Notes: generated by a model from the sequence alone, not told the origin. A stretch of DNA of 64,000 bases from Alphaproteobacteria bacterium (GCA_025924715.1 JAICHV010000001.1:84799-148798), one strand, 5' to 3'; shown: positions 26,616 through 34,059, numbered from the stretch's first letter. Numbers and translations are program-made.

Positions 26616-26640
26616 TATTCCGATGCTAACCATCGGAATA
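26616..26640. promoter_or_regulatory. LysR-type operator palindrome
   Basis: Perfect 10-base arms TATTCCGATG and CATCGGAATA with a 5-base spacer lie 8 bases before the lysR start and 65 bases before azoR. LysR regulators bind such T-x(n)-A palindromes between divergent target and regulator genes. The short distance to lysR suggests autorepression. Confidence 0.7.
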
Positions 26641-26648
26641 TCCGATAG

Positions 26649-27548
26649 ATGCTGGATGGTGTTTCCCTCGACCAGTTGCGCGCCTTCATCGCCGCCGCCG
26701 ACGAGGGTAGCTTTTCCGCCGCCGCCCGCAAACTCAGCCGCGCTCAATCGGCCGTGAGCGAATTGATCGCCGGGCTGGAGGGGCAGATCGGCGTCACCTT
26801 GTTCGACCGCGCCGGCCGCACTCCCAAACTCACTTCCCAGGGCGCGGTGCTCCTAGCCGATGCCCGCGCCATCGCCGCCGATGTCGACGCCATGAAAGCG
26901 CGCGCCCATGGCATGTCGGCGGGACTGGAGCCGGAACTGTCGGTGGTGGTGGATGTGATGTTTCCGCTTCTCGCGATCACCGAAGCCGCCAAGGAATTTC
27001 GCGTCACTTTTCCCGCCACGCCCCTGCGTCTCTATGTCGAAGCCTTGGGCGCCGCCTATCAGCCGGTGCTGGATGGCGCTGCCGGCTTCGGCATTGTCGG
27101 CTCGCTGCCCTTGATGCCGGCCAGCTTCAGCGCGGAAAACCTGGTCAGCGTCACCATGGTGACGGTGGCGGCGAAAGATCATCCCTTGGCGGCGAAAGCC
27201 GCACCCCTGACGAAATCCGATCTCGCCAAACATGTGCAGCTGGTGCTGACCGACCGCTCCACTTTGTCAAAGGGGCGCGAATTCGGCGTGCTCTCGCCGC
27301 AGACGTGGCGCCTGGCGGATCTCTTCGCCAAACACGCGTTCCTCCTCAATGGTCTGGGCTGGGGAAACATGCCGTTGCATGCGGTGAAAGAGGATATCGC
27401 TGCCGGACGGCTGAAAGAACTCACCATCGCAGAGATACCCGCCGGCAGCCTGCAATTGCCGATGTCAGCCGCCTATCCCACCGCCTCGCCACCCGGCCCC
27501 GCCGGCCGCTGGCTGATCGAGCGGATCAAACGCTGCCCGTCGCCCTGA
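26649..27548 (+). CDS. LysR-family transcriptional regulator
   Basis: A 299-aa regulator. The N-terminal HTH is clear (VSLDQLRAFIAAADEGSFSA, LSRAQSAVSELIAGLEGQIG, LFDRAGRTPKLT), followed by the periplasmic-binding-like effector domain (LSVVVDVMFPLLAITEAAKE onward). It probably controls azoR across the shared palindrome in response to a quinone or electrophile. The effector is inferred from the target only. Confidence 0.9.
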   Translation: MLDGVSLDQLRAFIAAADEGSFSAAARKLSRAQSAVSELIAGLEGQIGVTLFDRAGRTPKLTSQGAVLLADARAIAADVDAMKARAHGMSAGLEPELSVVVDVMFPLLAITEAAKEFRVTFPATPLRLYVEALGAAYQPVLDGAAGFGIVGSLPLMPASFSAENLVSVTMVTVAAKDHPLAAKAAPLTKSDLAKHVQLVLTDRSTLSKGREFGVLSPQTWRLADLFAKHAFLLNGLGWGNMPLHAVKEDIAAGRLKELTIAEIPAGSLQLPMSAAYPTASPPGPAGRWLIERIKRCPSP

Positions 27549-27614
27549 CTGGAACTTTTCGGAACCAATCCCCTGCCCGGCCTTTGTCTAAAGGCAGGTC
27601 AGTGGAGGCTTTCA

Positions 27615-27815
27615 ATGGCGATCACTTTCACGCACGACCTTTCCAGCGAACCTCGCCGCGCCTGGCGCAATCGTTATCGCATGTTGCGCGTGGTCGCCCA
27701 TGCCGGCCCCGCGCCCAAGGAAAGCGGCACCGCCGCGATCGCCGCCATCGTGTTGGGCGCACTGTTCTGGATCGTGATCTTCACCCTTCTCATCACTCTT
27801 TTCGGACCGCGCTGA
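27615..27815 (+). CDS. Small single-TM protein
   Basis: A 66-aa protein: a basic cytoplasmic N-terminus with several Arg (PRRAWRNRYRMLRVV) and one TM helix (AIAAIVLGALFWIVIFTLLI) ending in FGPR. A GGAGG site precedes the ATG. The stop codon lies inside a terminator-like hairpin. Function unknown. Confidence 0.6.
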   Translation: MAITFTHDLSSEPRRAWRNRYRMLRVVAHAGPAPKESGTAAIAAIVLGALFWIVIFTLLITLFGPR

Positions 27816-27834
27816 GTCGCTCGCGCGGTCCTTT
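27804..27834 (+). terminator. Hairpin terminator overlapping a stop codon
   Basis: Perfect 8-base stem GGACCGCG / CGCGGTCC with a 12-base loop, followed by TTT. The left arm and loop include the last codons and TGA of the small TM gene. Confidence 0.5.
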
Positions 27835-27964
27835 CGCCCGCCGCCGCCTCCTTCGTCCCCAATAACCCCTGACGACCTACGCCCGCCGATGCTGTATAAG
27901 CATTCGGCCGCGCCCGCCGCCGTGAGGTTGGCGCGATAACAATGGGCAATTTTTGGAGGGGACA

Positions 27965-28591
27965 ATGGACAAGATTTTGACCGGCTTAGCCGCACTGCTA
28001 TTCGTCTCGACCGCAGCGTCGGCGCAGCGTGCCGCCGTCGACATCACCAATGCGCAAGTTCAAGAGGTGCTCAAACAGGGCACCGGCATCGATCATACCC
28101 TCAAGGTGGTCGATATGGGCGATTACCAGCTCTCGGTCGCCGTGATCCATCGCGGTCCCTCCGCACCGCCGGCTGCCGGTAACGGCAGCCGTGCTGCGGC
28201 GCCTGCGGCCAATGTGGTGCGCTGCGGCCTCACCGCGGCACCGGCCGGTGCGGCGCCGGGACCGGCAGGCATGATCGCCCATGACGACACCGCCGAGACC
28301 TATATCGTTATTTCCGGCTCCGGCACGCTGGTCACCGGCGGCACCATCGTCAATGGCAGCCGTTCGGCTCCCGACAGCGACGTCACCCGGATCCTCAACG
28401 GTCCGTCCTGCAGCGGTGCGGTGGTCGGCGATGTCGTCAGCCGCAAAATGGGTGTCGGCGATATTTCGGTCATTCCGGCCGGCCTGCCCCATGGCTGGAT
28501 CGGCATCGACAAGGAAGTCACCTATCTCAGCGTCCGCCCCGATCCCAAAAAGGTGCTGGCGCATGACTACGTCAATCCGCTGCTAAAATAG
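27965..28591 (+). CDS. Secreted cupin-domain protein
   Basis: A 208-aa protein with signal peptide (ILTGLAALLFVSTAASA) and a single cupin beta-barrel: HDDTAETYIVISGSGTLVTGG (motif 1 region, with His, Asp and Glu) and the VIPAGLPHGWIGI motif 2 with His. An Ala/Gly insert (PPAAGNGSRAAAPAAN) precedes the cupin. The metal-binding residues suggest an enzymatic or ligand-binding role, but the substrate is unknown. The ATG at 27965 follows GGAGGGG. Confidence 0.75.
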   Translation: MDKILTGLAALLFVSTAASAQRAAVDITNAQVQEVLKQGTGIDHTLKVVDMGDYQLSVAVIHRGPSAPPAAGNGSRAAAPAANVVRCGLTAAPAGAAPGPAGMIAHDDTAETYIVISGSGTLVTGGTIVNGSRSAPDSDVTRILNGPSCSGAVVGDVVSRKMGVGDISVIPAGLPHGWIGIDKEVTYLSVRPDPKKVLAHDYVNPLLK

Positions 28592-28602
28592 CGGCACGGC
28601 AA

Positions 28603-29196
28603 TCACCGGCCGGTTGCAAAGCCGCCCCGCTCCCGCCGCGCAGCTTCGAAGGCCTCCACCAGGCCATCCAAAGCCTCGCGCAGCCGCGCCGGAATGGTAT
28701 GGCGGTAATCGGCGCAAACCTGCCGCACCGCCTCGGAGGGAAAAAAGCCCTGGCCGCAGACCATGCGGATGATGGCCCGATCGCGCTCCGACATCCGGCT
28801 TTCCACCGCGATCAAGCGCCGGATCGCCTGAGCCTGACTGTCCGAAATCGAAGCCCCGCCGCCTGAGCGGCTGATCCGGTCCATATCGGTGGAGTCCCGC
28901 CCGCTCGACTGCGCCAGGGCGAACATTTCGCCATAGCGCTTGCCGGCTTCATAGCGAGCATGGGCGTCATATTTGAGCGCCCCCCCCGCCAATTGCCCGC
29001 GCAGAAATGCCTGCTCCAGAGGCGACAGCCGCCGCCAGCCCTTGCCCGGCGCAATCACCCGCTTGGCGCCGGGATTGTCCGGCACCTCGATCACAAAGGC
29101 GCGATTTTGCACATGGTCGGCGGTGATCTTTGCCGGGGCCGCGATCTCTTGGTTGCGGCCGCGCCCGCGGCGCTTTGCTTTCAGTTTGGCGCTCAT
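28603..29196 (-). CDS. DUF6456-domain protein, putative DNA-binding regulator
   Basis: A 197-aa protein. A basic N-terminus (KLKAKRRGRGRNQE) precedes the DUF6456-like core: RRLSPLEQAFLRGQLAGGAL, YDAHARYEAGKRYGEMF, then RRLIAVESRMSERDRAIIRM, a helix-turn-helix-like stretch. In alphaproteobacteria such proteins occur in phage early regions and as host regulators. Its ATG overlaps the stop of the DnaA-like gene (ATGA), so it is the end of a coupled minus-strand operon. Confidence 0.7.
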   Translation of the reverse strand: MSAKLKAKRRGRGRNQEIAAPAKITADHVQNRAFVIEVPDNPGAKRVIAPGKGWRRLSPLEQAFLRGQLAGGALKYDAHARYEAGKRYGEMFALAQSSGRDSTDMDRISRSGGGASISDSQAQAIRRLIAVESRMSERDRAIIRMVCGQGFFPSEAVRQVCADYRHTIPARLREALDGLVEAFEAARRERGGFATGR

Positions 29197-29522
29197 GCCG
29201 CCTTTTCCTCCATGGGTTTGCGGTGTTGATCGGTCAGACGCGCCAGAATGGCGCGCACCTCATCCAGATAGGCCGGCATCCGCCCGCCCGCCGCCACCAT
29301 GGCGGCGACTTTGCGCTGGGCGTGCAGCACCGTGGTGTGATCGCGCTGGAAATGCCGCCCGATCTGGGGCAGCGACGCCTGCGTCAATTCGCGGCACAGA
29401 TACATCGCCATCTGGCGCGGCCTGGCGATCTTGCGCAGCCGGCAGGGCCCGCGCATCTGCTCCACCGTCAGATGAAAGCGTTGGCACACCGCCTGCTCGA
29501 TGTCGCGGATGGTGGTTGTCAT
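29193..29522 (-). CDS. Free-standing DnaA domain IV-like DNA-binding protein
   Basis: A 109-aa protein consisting essentially of the DnaA C-terminal DNA-binding domain: IRDIEQAVCQRFHLTVEQMR, RPRQMAMYLCRELTQASLPQ and the signature HTTVLHAQRKV, with no AAA+ part. The start ATG (29522) overlaps the stop of the RusA-like gene (ATGA). It could bind DnaA boxes in the host origin or in a phage origin, either recruiting or competing with host DnaA. A longer frame upstream lacks signal and is rejected. Confidence 0.82.
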   Translation of the reverse strand: MTTTIRDIEQAVCQRFHLTVEQMRGPCRLRKIARPRQMAMYLCRELTQASLPQIGRHFQRDHTTVLHAQRKVAAMVAAGGRMPAYLDEVRAILARLTDQHRKPMEEKAA

Positions 29523-29908
29523 GCCGCCCTCTCGATCCGGATGGTCACACCCGTGACCGGCGCCCAGGCGCAAGTCAGCCCCCGCACAAACCCGGCGCCC
29601 GCATCCGGCAGCACACCCGCCACCACCAGCAGCTCGACAATCGGCGCGATGCAATCGCTGGCGCTGCGCCTGGCATGGCGGTCCTCCAGACCGATCGAAA
29701 TCGTCACCCGCCCCGACAGCCGCCCTTTGACCTGGGCCCGCAATTGCGCCGCTGCGGCTTGCAACCAGCCTTCATAACCTGCGCTTTTCCCGCAGGCAGG
29801 CGCCGGCACATAACGCTGCAGCGGCGGCAAAGAGCGCAGCGTCAATATCAGCGGCGCGGCCGGAATCTTGCGCCGCACCACCGGCACTTGGCGGGCAAAT
29901 TCAGCCAT
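29519..29908 (-). CDS. RusA-like Holliday-junction resolvase, diverged
   Basis: A 129-aa protein with the general RusA outline: LILTLRSLPPLQRYVP (first strand and Pro loop), a helical Trp/Gln segment, GRVTISIGLEDRHARRSASD and IVELLVVAGVLPDAG. Intact RusA has a D-x-D-N-x-x-K-type metal site here; this protein keeps one Asp (SASD) but lacks the full motif, so catalysis is doubtful. RusA genes are standard in lambdoid and alphaproteobacterial phage early regions, in line with the neighbours. The start at 29908 is chosen because sequence upstream looks non-coding. Confidence 0.5.
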   Translation of the reverse strand: MAEFARQVPVVRRKIPAAPLILTLRSLPPLQRYVPAPACGKSAGYEGWLQAAAAQLRAQVKGRLSGRVTISIGLEDRHARRSASDCIAPIVELLVVAGVLPDAGAGFVRGLTCAWAPVTGVTIRIERAA

Positions 29909-30027
29909 GGTTCGCCTCAAACCAAACAGGCCTCGGCAAGAAAGGCTTAACCACGGCGCGCTTCGATCGATTGTACCTTGCCTCTTTTGCGCCACACTGC
30001 GGCGTCGCCAGGGCTGGGAGGGTTGCG

Positions 30028-30264
30028 TTGGAAACAAACGCGAACGTCTCTCTCGCCATACTGATTGCCGCCGCCCAGGTACTTCCCCGCGTGATCGGCG
30101 CGAAGGAATGCGGCAAGCACGGTGTCGGCGAAATCATCCGCGAATTGGGCGCCGAGTTGCCCGGCAATCTGGTCGGCCCATATGCCGGGGCGCGACGCGA
30201 AGCGGTGCAAATTCTGCAATCCCATTGCCGCCAATGTGGCCGCTGCAAGATGGCGCGGCGATAG
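30028..30264 (+). CDS. Ambiguous small ORF in phage early island
   Basis: The 357 bases between the RusA-like start and the Cro-like stop must be explained. On the plus strand a TTG at 30028 with a GGGAGG site 6 bases upstream opens a 78-aa frame (NVSLAILIAAAQVLPRVIG ... HCRQCGRCKMARR) with coding-like base periodicity, ending 1 base before the Cro-like stop. The minus strand offers a frame at 29947-30225 with equally plausible periodicity and an operon-compatible direction, but no ribosome site. I cannot decide; only one of the two is likely real. Confidence 0.35.
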   Translation: METNANVSLAILIAAAQVLPRVIGAKECGKHGVGEIIRELGAELPGNLVGPYAGARREAVQILQSHCRQCGRCKMARR

Positions 30265-30265
30265 C

Positions 30266-30490
30266 TCATGGCGCGCCTCGCTGCGAAAGCCGCTTCAGCC
30301 GCAAATGCTCTAGCCGGGCAATCTGGGCGCGGTTCAGGTCCGCCACCGGCCCCAACTTCACGCCGGTGGCGTGCCAGATGCGGATCGCCAGCCTGAGGCC
30401 CGGAACGCGCCGGCCATGGGCGATTTGACTGGCATAAGGCGGGCTGATGCCCAGGGCCTTCAACTGCTGGTAAAGACGTTCGCGGCGCAT
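30266..30490 (-). CDS. Cro-like HTH regulator
   Basis: A 74-aa protein whose first 50 residues are a Cro/C1-type helix-turn-helix: RERLYQQLKALGISPPYASQ (helices 1-2) and IAHGRRVPGLRLAIRIWHAT (recognition helix onward). It lies head-to-tail with the XRE repressor on the same strand, with two matching operators (30498-30547) just upstream of its start. It could be the Cro counterpart in a phage-type switch and is the first gene of the minus-strand early operon. Confidence 0.7.
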   Translation of the reverse strand: MRRERLYQQLKALGISPPYASQIAHGRRVPGLRLAIRIWHATGVKLGPVADLNRAQIARLEHLRLKRLSQRGAP

Positions 30491-30497
30491 GCCAGTT

Positions 30498-30514
30498 GTT
30501 TACATTTTGCAAAC
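30498..30514. promoter_or_regulatory. Operator O1 of the repressor switch
   Basis: GTTTACATTTTGCAAAC, a palindrome of the type GTTTRC-N5-GYAAAC, 8 bases upstream of the Cro-like start codon. It overlaps the probable promoter of the minus-strand early operon. Confidence 0.7.
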
Positions 30515-30530
30515 TCCGGAGTCAACAGAA

Positions 30531-30547
30531 GTTTGCGTTTTGTAAAC
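30531..30547. promoter_or_regulatory. Operator O2 of the repressor switch
   Basis: GTTTGCGTTTTGTAAAC, same palindrome as O1, its centre 33 bases away, about three helix turns, so the two sites lie on the same face of the DNA. Confidence 0.7.
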
Positions 30548-30581
30548 TCGCACGCCCGCTGGGGACCGCAGCAGACTCTTC

Positions 30582-30914
30582 TTATGAAGCCTTGCGGGCG
30601 AAAATTTTCAGCATTTGAAGCGCCTCGTCATGGCGCTCCTCGGGGATCGTCGCCCAGATCTCCAGCATGTTGCGATCCAGCGAATCCGGATCGTAATCGA
30701 GCAGCCATCCCGGCTGCGCTTTCAGCAAAGGAGCCAAGCGCCGCAGCCATTTGTCGGACAACCGCCGGTCGCCCGATTCCAGCAGGCTGATGACCCCTTT
30801 GGTGGTCCCGGCCTTCTCGGCGAGCTGGTCCTGGGTCATCCGGCGATACTCGCGCCAATGCCGCAGATAATGCAGCGGCCGGTCCTTGCGGGGCGATTTT
30901 GCCTTCTTCACCAT
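30582..30914 (-). CDS. XRE-family repressor, CI-like
   Basis: A 110-aa protein with a basic N-terminus (MVKKAKSPRKDRPLHYLRHW) and an XRE HTH: YRRMTQDQLAEKAGTTKGVI and LLESGDRRLSDKWLRRLAPL. The C-terminal about 35 residues (MLEIWATIPEERHDEALQML) are a short dimerisation helix; there is no LexA-like protease domain, so RecA-driven self-cleavage is not expected. Operator O3 overlaps its ribosome site and promoter, so it should be autorepressed. It most likely silences both flanking operons. Confidence 0.85.
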   Translation of the reverse strand: MVKKAKSPRKDRPLHYLRHWREYRRMTQDQLAEKAGTTKGVISLLESGDRRLSDKWLRRLAPLLKAQPGWLLDYDPDSLDRNMLEIWATIPEERHDEALQMLKIFARKAS

Positions 30915-30921
30915 AGCCTTA

Positions 30922-30938
30922 GTTTGCAATAAGCAAAC
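30922..30938. promoter_or_regulatory. Operator O3 of the repressor switch
   Basis: GTTTGCAATAAGCAAAC lies 8 bases upstream of the repressor start codon, on top of its probable promoter. The arms match O1, O2 and O4. A weaker half-site (GCAAAC at 30960-30965) lies between O3 and O4. Confidence 0.7.
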
Positions 30939-30980
30939 CCGCTTGTCGACAGCCTTTTTGCAAACTTTTCTTGCCTCTAT

Positions 30981-30997
30981 GTTTGCATTATGCGAAC
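30981..30997. promoter_or_regulatory. Operator O4 of the repressor switch
   Basis: GTTTGCATTATGCGAAC lies 9 bases before the ATG of the plus-strand gene at 31006. It would let the repressor shut off the rightward operon of small genes. Confidence 0.68.
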
Positions 30998-31005
30998 ATT
31001 CAGCC

Positions 31006-31167
31006 ATGACGGAAACCGCCTGGACGCGCTTTGTCGAACGCCAATTGGCCGCCCTGAAAGAGCTCGGCCTCAGCCCCGAGGCACTGGCCCGTGAAAAGGC
31101 TTTGCTGCAATCCGGCTTCCTTCAAACCGCCTGGCTCAGCGGCCTCACTCAAAGGCGTGACGGATGA
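31006..31167 (+). CDS. Small hypothetical protein, first gene of rightward phage operon
   Basis: A 53-aa helical protein (MTETAWTRFVERQLAALKEL ...) directly after operator O4. Its stop overlaps the start of the next gene (ATGA). The family is not recognised. Its place opposite the repressor, with an operator at its start, is that of a phage early gene. Confidence 0.6.
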   Translation: MTETAWTRFVERQLAALKELGLSPEALAREKALLQSGFLQTAWLSGLTQRRDG

Positions 31168-31433
31168 GCGACAATTTCTGGGCCGAGGCCGAACGCCAGC
31201 ACCATCTCGCCTTCGGCCGGGCGCAGCGCTTCAGCGACCAGGAAACCAGGGGCGAGATCCGCGCCCAAGCCATCTTCTTCCCCGCCCTGGCGCGCTTTCG
31301 TCTCGCCATCCGCGATGCCGCGGCGCTTTCCGCCTTGATGGACGAAGAATTCCGCTATCTCGGCGATGTGCTGGACGACCATGCCCCATCGCAAAGCTGT
31401 TGGGACGATAAAATCCGGGGAGTCCGCGGATGA
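31164..31433 (+). CDS. Hypothetical phage-island protein
   Basis: An 89-aa mostly helical, acidic protein (MSDNFWAEAERQHHLAFGRA ... FRYLGDVLDDHAP). ATGA overlaps at both ends couple it to its neighbours. No domain recognised. Confidence 0.6.
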   Translation: MSDNFWAEAERQHHLAFGRAQRFSDQETRGEIRAQAIFFPALARFRLAIRDAAALSALMDEEFRYLGDVLDDHAPSQSCWDDKIRGVRG

Positions 31434-31558
31434 ACACTTTCATCTCTGCCCATGCGAAACAGCGCGGCAGCAAATTGCTGCTCGCCCTGATCTTTGCCTT
31501 CGCCTCATTCGCCGGCATGACCCTGATCAGCCTGCTCGGCGCCTGGCTGCTGGATTGA
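31430..31558 (+). CDS. Tiny single-TM protein of the phage island
   Basis: A 42-aa ORF: a basic start (MNTFISAHAKQRGSKLL) and a TM helix (LALIFAFASFAGMTLISLLG) ending AWLLD. Its ATG overlaps the previous stop (ATGA). The last 12 codons recur in degraded form at 32422 (AISLVGAWLLE), as part of a 57-base repeat. Confidence 0.6.
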   Translation: MNTFISAHAKQRGSKLLLALIFAFASFAGMTLISLLGAWLLD

Positions 31559-31582
31559 GTCCAATGATCGACGATCTCCGCC
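31526..31582. repeat. 57-base direct repeat, copy 1
   Basis: Starts ATCAGCCTGCTCGGCGCCTG inside the tiny TM gene and runs past its stop. It matches 32422-32478 at roughly four bases in five over the aligned length. The two copies flank the AT-richer gene at 31689-32357. Confidence 0.65.
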
Positions 31583-31688
31583 TTCGCCTCTTTTATCGAC
31601 ATGGCGCTGATCGGGGCGATTATCCCGGACTTCACTATCACTTCGGGGGTAGTGTCCCAAGTCGGGGTAAGTCCAAACGGGGGTCAGT

Positions 31689-32357
31689 ATGGGGAAGCTT
31701 AGACGGGCTCGGGAATCGGCCCTCTGGGTATTCGATTGGTATTTGCGCTTGGACTGGGTGGGGAAAACCATCGCCGGAATCGGCGCGGTGGCAGGCATGA
31801 TCAGTTCTGCCAGCTCATTTTTTGCGGCGGTTGAACAGGGTATCACCCCGCTCATCGGATTATTTTTAGCGCTTCTGGCGTTGGTTTTGGTGGGTGTCCT
31901 CACCCTGATAATTATGGAGATAACCGGGAAGCGGAACCCCCAGCGTACAGTCACCAAAACCAGTCCTGCCGCCTCACTTGGGATGGTGGTTCAGAAGGCC
32001 TCGGAACGCGTACCGGTGGTAGACGCTCTTCTGTACGCGGTTAATCGCGTCTGGCCGGGGCCAGAAGATAAATTGAAAGATGGACAAGACAACCCTGCCA
32101 TTAAGGCACTTTTCAGATTGCGGGAGGCTGCGGGAGAAGGCCAGATCACTGTGTGGGGGCAATTGAGTCCGCAACACCTAACGGTTGCAATTCCGCCCGT
32201 TTTTTGGGTCACAAACCAATTCGATATTATGTCGGTGGTTTTCCAGGACGCGGATGAGTCAAAAACAGAGCCCGCTACATTCCCGATATCATCGGAGGTT
32301 TATCAGAATCTCAAAGTAGATAAAGTGCAGGTGGAGGAATTATGGCCGCGGGCCTAG
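31689..32357 (+). CDS. Two-TM membrane protein, likely foreign
   Basis: A 222-aa protein. After a basic/aromatic start (ALWVFDWYLRLDWVGK) come two TM helices (KTIAGIGAVAGMISSASSFF and LIGLFLALLALVLVGVLTLI). A soluble C-terminal domain has the DNPAIKALFRLREAAGEGQI and VWGQLSPQHL pattern often seen in small membrane proteins of mobile regions. Codons are visibly AT-richer than the neighbours (for example around 32221-32300). Flanking direct repeats suggest it was inserted. Function unknown; an anti-phage or exclusion role is possible but unproven. Confidence 0.65.
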   Translation: MGKLRRARESALWVFDWYLRLDWVGKTIAGIGAVAGMISSASSFFAAVEQGITPLIGLFLALLALVLVGVLTLIIMEITGKRNPQRTVTKTSPAASLGMVVQKASERVPVVDALLYAVNRVWPGPEDKLKDGQDNPAIKALFRLREAAGEGQITVWGQLSPQHLTVAIPPVFWVTNQFDIMSVVFQDADESKTEPATFPISSEVYQNLKVDKVQVEELWPRA

Positions 32358-32421
32358 CACCCTTAGCACCGCCTCACCGAAAATATCGGCATGCAGCTGG
32401 TTGTTATACCGCTGTATGGCC

Positions 32422-32478
32422 ATCAGCCTGGTCGGCGCCTGGCTTCTGGAGTGAGTTCAGCGATCGACGGTCTCGGCG
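32422..32478. repeat. 57-base direct repeat, copy 2
   Basis: Starts ATCAGCCTGGTCGGCGCCTG. On the plus strand it retains a fragment equivalent to the end of the tiny TM gene (AISLVGAWLLE, then TGA). Its right part overlaps the end of the minus-strand secreted protein gene (32457-32675). Confidence 0.65.
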
Positions 32479-32675
32479 CAAGTCTCATTCGCGGCCATGG
32501 TCACCGCGACGCGTTTGCCGGCGCAATTGTAGCTGCACAGCTTGCCGGTCTTCGATGTTTCTTCATCGACCTTCAGGCATGTCATCGCCACCGCCAGCGC
32601 GGACTTCTGCGCCCGCACCGGCGCTTGCGGATGGGCGGCGACCATGACGCTCAAAAACAGCAATGCGTTCAGCAT
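32457..32675 (-). CDS. Small secreted Cys-containing protein
   Basis: A 72-aa protein with a short signal (MLNALLFLSVMVAAHPQAPV) and four Cys in the mature part (AMTCLKVDEETSKTGKLCSY, CAGKR, ETCAE), matching a family of small exported alphaproteobacterial proteins. The stop codon lies within copy 2 of the 57-base repeat. Function unknown. Confidence 0.6.
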   Translation of the reverse strand: MLNALLFLSVMVAAHPQAPVRAQKSALAVAMTCLKVDEETSKTGKLCSYNCAGKRVAVTMAANETCAETVDR

Positions 32676-32826
32676 GTCCCCACCCTGTTGTTGTTCTTTG
32701 AAACAAGCCTATAGGCCTTTGCCGATGCAAAGCTATCCCCGCAGCGTTAACAACGCCGGTTTTTGAACGTTTTCGCGCCCATCCGGCAAAAAAGCCGCGC
32801 AATGCCGCGTTAAAGTAAAGGGGAAC

Positions 32827-33921
32827 TCAGCCCCCGGAGGACGGGAAGGCCTGCTTGACCGCCGGGTGCACGATCTCGCCGGCTGCGATGTTCAATCCCG
32901 CGGCCAGATGGGGATCATCGGCCAGCGCCCGCTCCACACCCTTGTCCGCCAGTGCCAGCACGAAAGGCAGCGTCACCGCGGTCAGCGCATAGGTCGAGGT
33001 CAAGGGCGCCGCCCCCGGCATATTGGCGACGCAATAATGAATGATGCCATCGACCATGAAGGTCGGCGCATCATGGGTGGTGGGGCGCGAGGTTTCAAAA
33101 CAGCCGCCCTGATCGATCGCAACATCCACGAGCACGCTGCGCGGTTTCATCAATTTCAAATCCTCGCGCAGGATCAGCTTGGGCGCCGCAGCCCCCGTCA
33201 CCAACACGCAGCCGATCATCAGATCGGCCGAAGGCAGAAACGCGCGGATCGCCTCAGCCGACGAGAACACGCCTTTGACCGCGCCGCCGAACGCCGCATC
33301 GGCCTCCGCCAGCCGGCTTTCCGAAATGTCGAACAGCGTGACATCGGCGCGCATTCCCGCGGCGATCTCGGCGGCATGCAAGCCCGCAACGCCGGCGCCC
33401 AGGATGCCGACGCGCGCCGGGGGCACCCCGGGCACGCCCGACAGCAACAGCCCGCGGCCGCCAAAGGGTTTGAGCAGATACTGCGCCCCCACCAGCGCCG
33501 CCATGCGCCCAGCCACTTGGCTCATCGGCGCCAGCAGCGGCAAGCGCCCCTCATCGTCGGTGATGGTCTCATAAGCGATGGCGGTGGCGCCCGACCGCAT
33601 CAGCCCGCGGGTCTGCTCTGGGTCCGCCGCCAAATGCAGATAAGTGAAGATCGTCTGCCCCGGCTTCAACCGGGCGATCTCGGCGGGCTGCGGCTCTTTC
33701 ACTTTGACGATCAATTCGGCGCTGGCGAAAACCCCGGCCGCGTCGGGCAGGATTTGCGCCCCCGCGGCCCGATAGACCTCATCGGTGATTCCGATGCCGC
33801 CGCCCGCGCCGCTTTCGACAAAAACGCTATGGCCGTGATGGGCAAGCTCGCGCACATTTTCCGGCGTCAGGCCCACGCGGAATTCGAGGGTCTTGATTTC
33901 CCGAACAGTGCCAATGCGCAT
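32827..33921 (-). CDS. ald: Alanine dehydrogenase
   Basis: A 364-aa enzyme of the AlaDH/PNT family: [20 protein letters not shown] (substrate-binding N-terminus, conserved Arg), [20 protein letters not shown], the NAD-binding Rossmann motif [15 protein letters not shown] and the active-site [20 protein letters not shown]. It interconverts alanine and pyruvate with NAD and ammonium. The ATG at 33921 fits the family start; an upstream extension to 33978 is rejected. It is divergent from the polyketide cluster. Confidence 0.93.
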   Translation of the reverse strand: MRIGTVREIKTLEFRVGLTPENVRELAHHGHSVFVESGAGGGIGITDEVYRAAGAQILPDAAGVFASAELIVKVKEPQPAEIARLKPGQTIFTYLHLAADPEQTRGLMRSGATAIAYETITDDEGRLPLLAPMSQVAGRMAALVGAQYLLKPFGGRGLLLSGVPGVPPARVGILGAGVAGLHAAEIAAGMRADVTLFDISESRLAEADAAFGGAVKGVFSSAEAIRAFLPSADLMIGCVLVTGAAAPKLILREDLKLMKPRSVLVDVAIDQGGCFETSRPTTHDAPTFMVDGIIHYCVANMPGAAPLTSTYALTAVTLPFVLALADKGVERALADDPHLAAGLNIAAGEIVHPAVKQAFPSSGG

Positions 33922-34059
33922 GGGGCTCACCGGCCGCCACGCTAACATGCCATGTCCCGCCGCCCAAGCCGAAGCCACCTCTTAACGCGGAACCCCCGGG
34001 GCGTTTTTTATCTGCCGTAAAACAAACCCGTCAGCCCTTTGGCGTGTTACCGTCTGGCC

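Noticed and set aside
29901..30269. Minus-strand frame joined by ATGA to the Cro-like gene and overlapping the RusA-like start
   Set aside because: The gene-fit is neat, but its second codon positions are GC-rich and the protein is Arg/Pro/Ser-rich, unlike real coding sequence.
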